Shown here: in pieces, positions 32,630-32,650 of the stretch
Layout: each line of letters begins with the position of its first letter
How positions within the stretch are numbered: the stretch's first letter is position 1
Assembly (NCBI RefSeq): GCF_001545075.1
Contig: NZ_FCOB02000051.1
Span: 1 to 32,650 of the forward strand
DNA length: 32,650 nt
Source of the DNA: Caballeronia ptereochthonis
GTDB lineage: Bacteria; Pseudomonadota; Gammaproteobacteria; Burkholderiales; Burkholderiaceae
Direction: 5' to 3'
Made by a program: the position numbers and the translations under genes
Notes under the pieces: generated by a model
What the model saw: the letters and a program-made list of their open reading frames with translations, nothing else
Databases searched by the model: none
Told to the model about the DNA's origin: nothing

Positions 32630-32650
32630 AACGTCTGGAAACGGGACGTT
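32630..32650. other. Short inverted repeat at the window edge
   Basis: AACGTC / GACGTT encloses 9 nt, about 50 nt past truB. It may be the start of a terminator that continues outside the window. Confidence 0.3.

Overview
The window is high-GC chromosomal DNA from a betaproteobacterium. Gene content and order (LMW phosphatase-iscRSUA-hscBA-fdx-iscX; gltX followed by tRNA-Ala/Glu/Asp; scpB-rluB; rimP-nusA-infB-rbfA-truB) and protein sequences fit Burkholderiaceae, most likely Paraburkholderia, Caballeronia or a close relative. The genus is an inference. Most of the window is core housekeeping DNA. No plasmid, prophage, integrase, CRISPR array or rRNA is visible.

Layout. 1-2.1 kb: a periplasmic DUF305 protein behind a MerR/CueR-type promoter, a small exported protein of unknown role, and the 23S rRNA methyltransferase RlmJ. 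2.2-4.3 kb: a two-gene unit of 3-hydroxybutyrate dehydrogenase and a cytosolic patatin/DUF3734 protein. 4.4-10.9 kb: a low-molecular-weight phosphatase, then the complete ISC iron-sulfur operon (iscR, iscS, iscU, iscA, hscB, hscA, fdx, iscX). Two tandem IscR type-1 sites lie on its promoter, and an intrinsic terminator lies inside the operon between iscA and hscB. 10.9-13.6 kb: a Tat-type patatin lipoprotein (probably TTG start) divergent from gltX. 13.7-14.6 kb: five tRNA genes (Ala-GGC, Glu-UUC, Asp-GUC, Glu-UUC, Asp-GUC). The Glu-Asp pair is a tandem duplication with a terminator between the copies.

14.7-20.2 kb is the more variable part: a GNAT acetyltransferase, an AraC-type regulator divergent from a gamma-glutamylcyclotransferase-like gene, two small exported proteins, a YdcF/DUF218 membrane protein, a small unknown gene, and a stand-alone N-terminal domain of an IS5-type transposase with no catalytic domain. 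20.2-22.4 kb: a LysR regulator followed by a PLP aminotransferase. 22.7-25.8 kb: scpB (chromosome condensation) and rluB (23S pseudouridine synthase with long disordered tails). 26-32.6 kb: the transcription-translation operon rimP-nusA-infB-rbfA-truB, with a strong terminator hairpin in its leader and another between infB and rbfA.

No wholly new multi-gene system is evident. The observations most worth following are regulatory: the 19-bp-spacer metal-type promoter of the DUF305 gene, the attenuator-like hairpins in the isc and nusA operons, the duplicated tRNA unit without an obvious promoter, the conserved-looking transposase-domain orphan, and dyads in the accessory intergenic regions.
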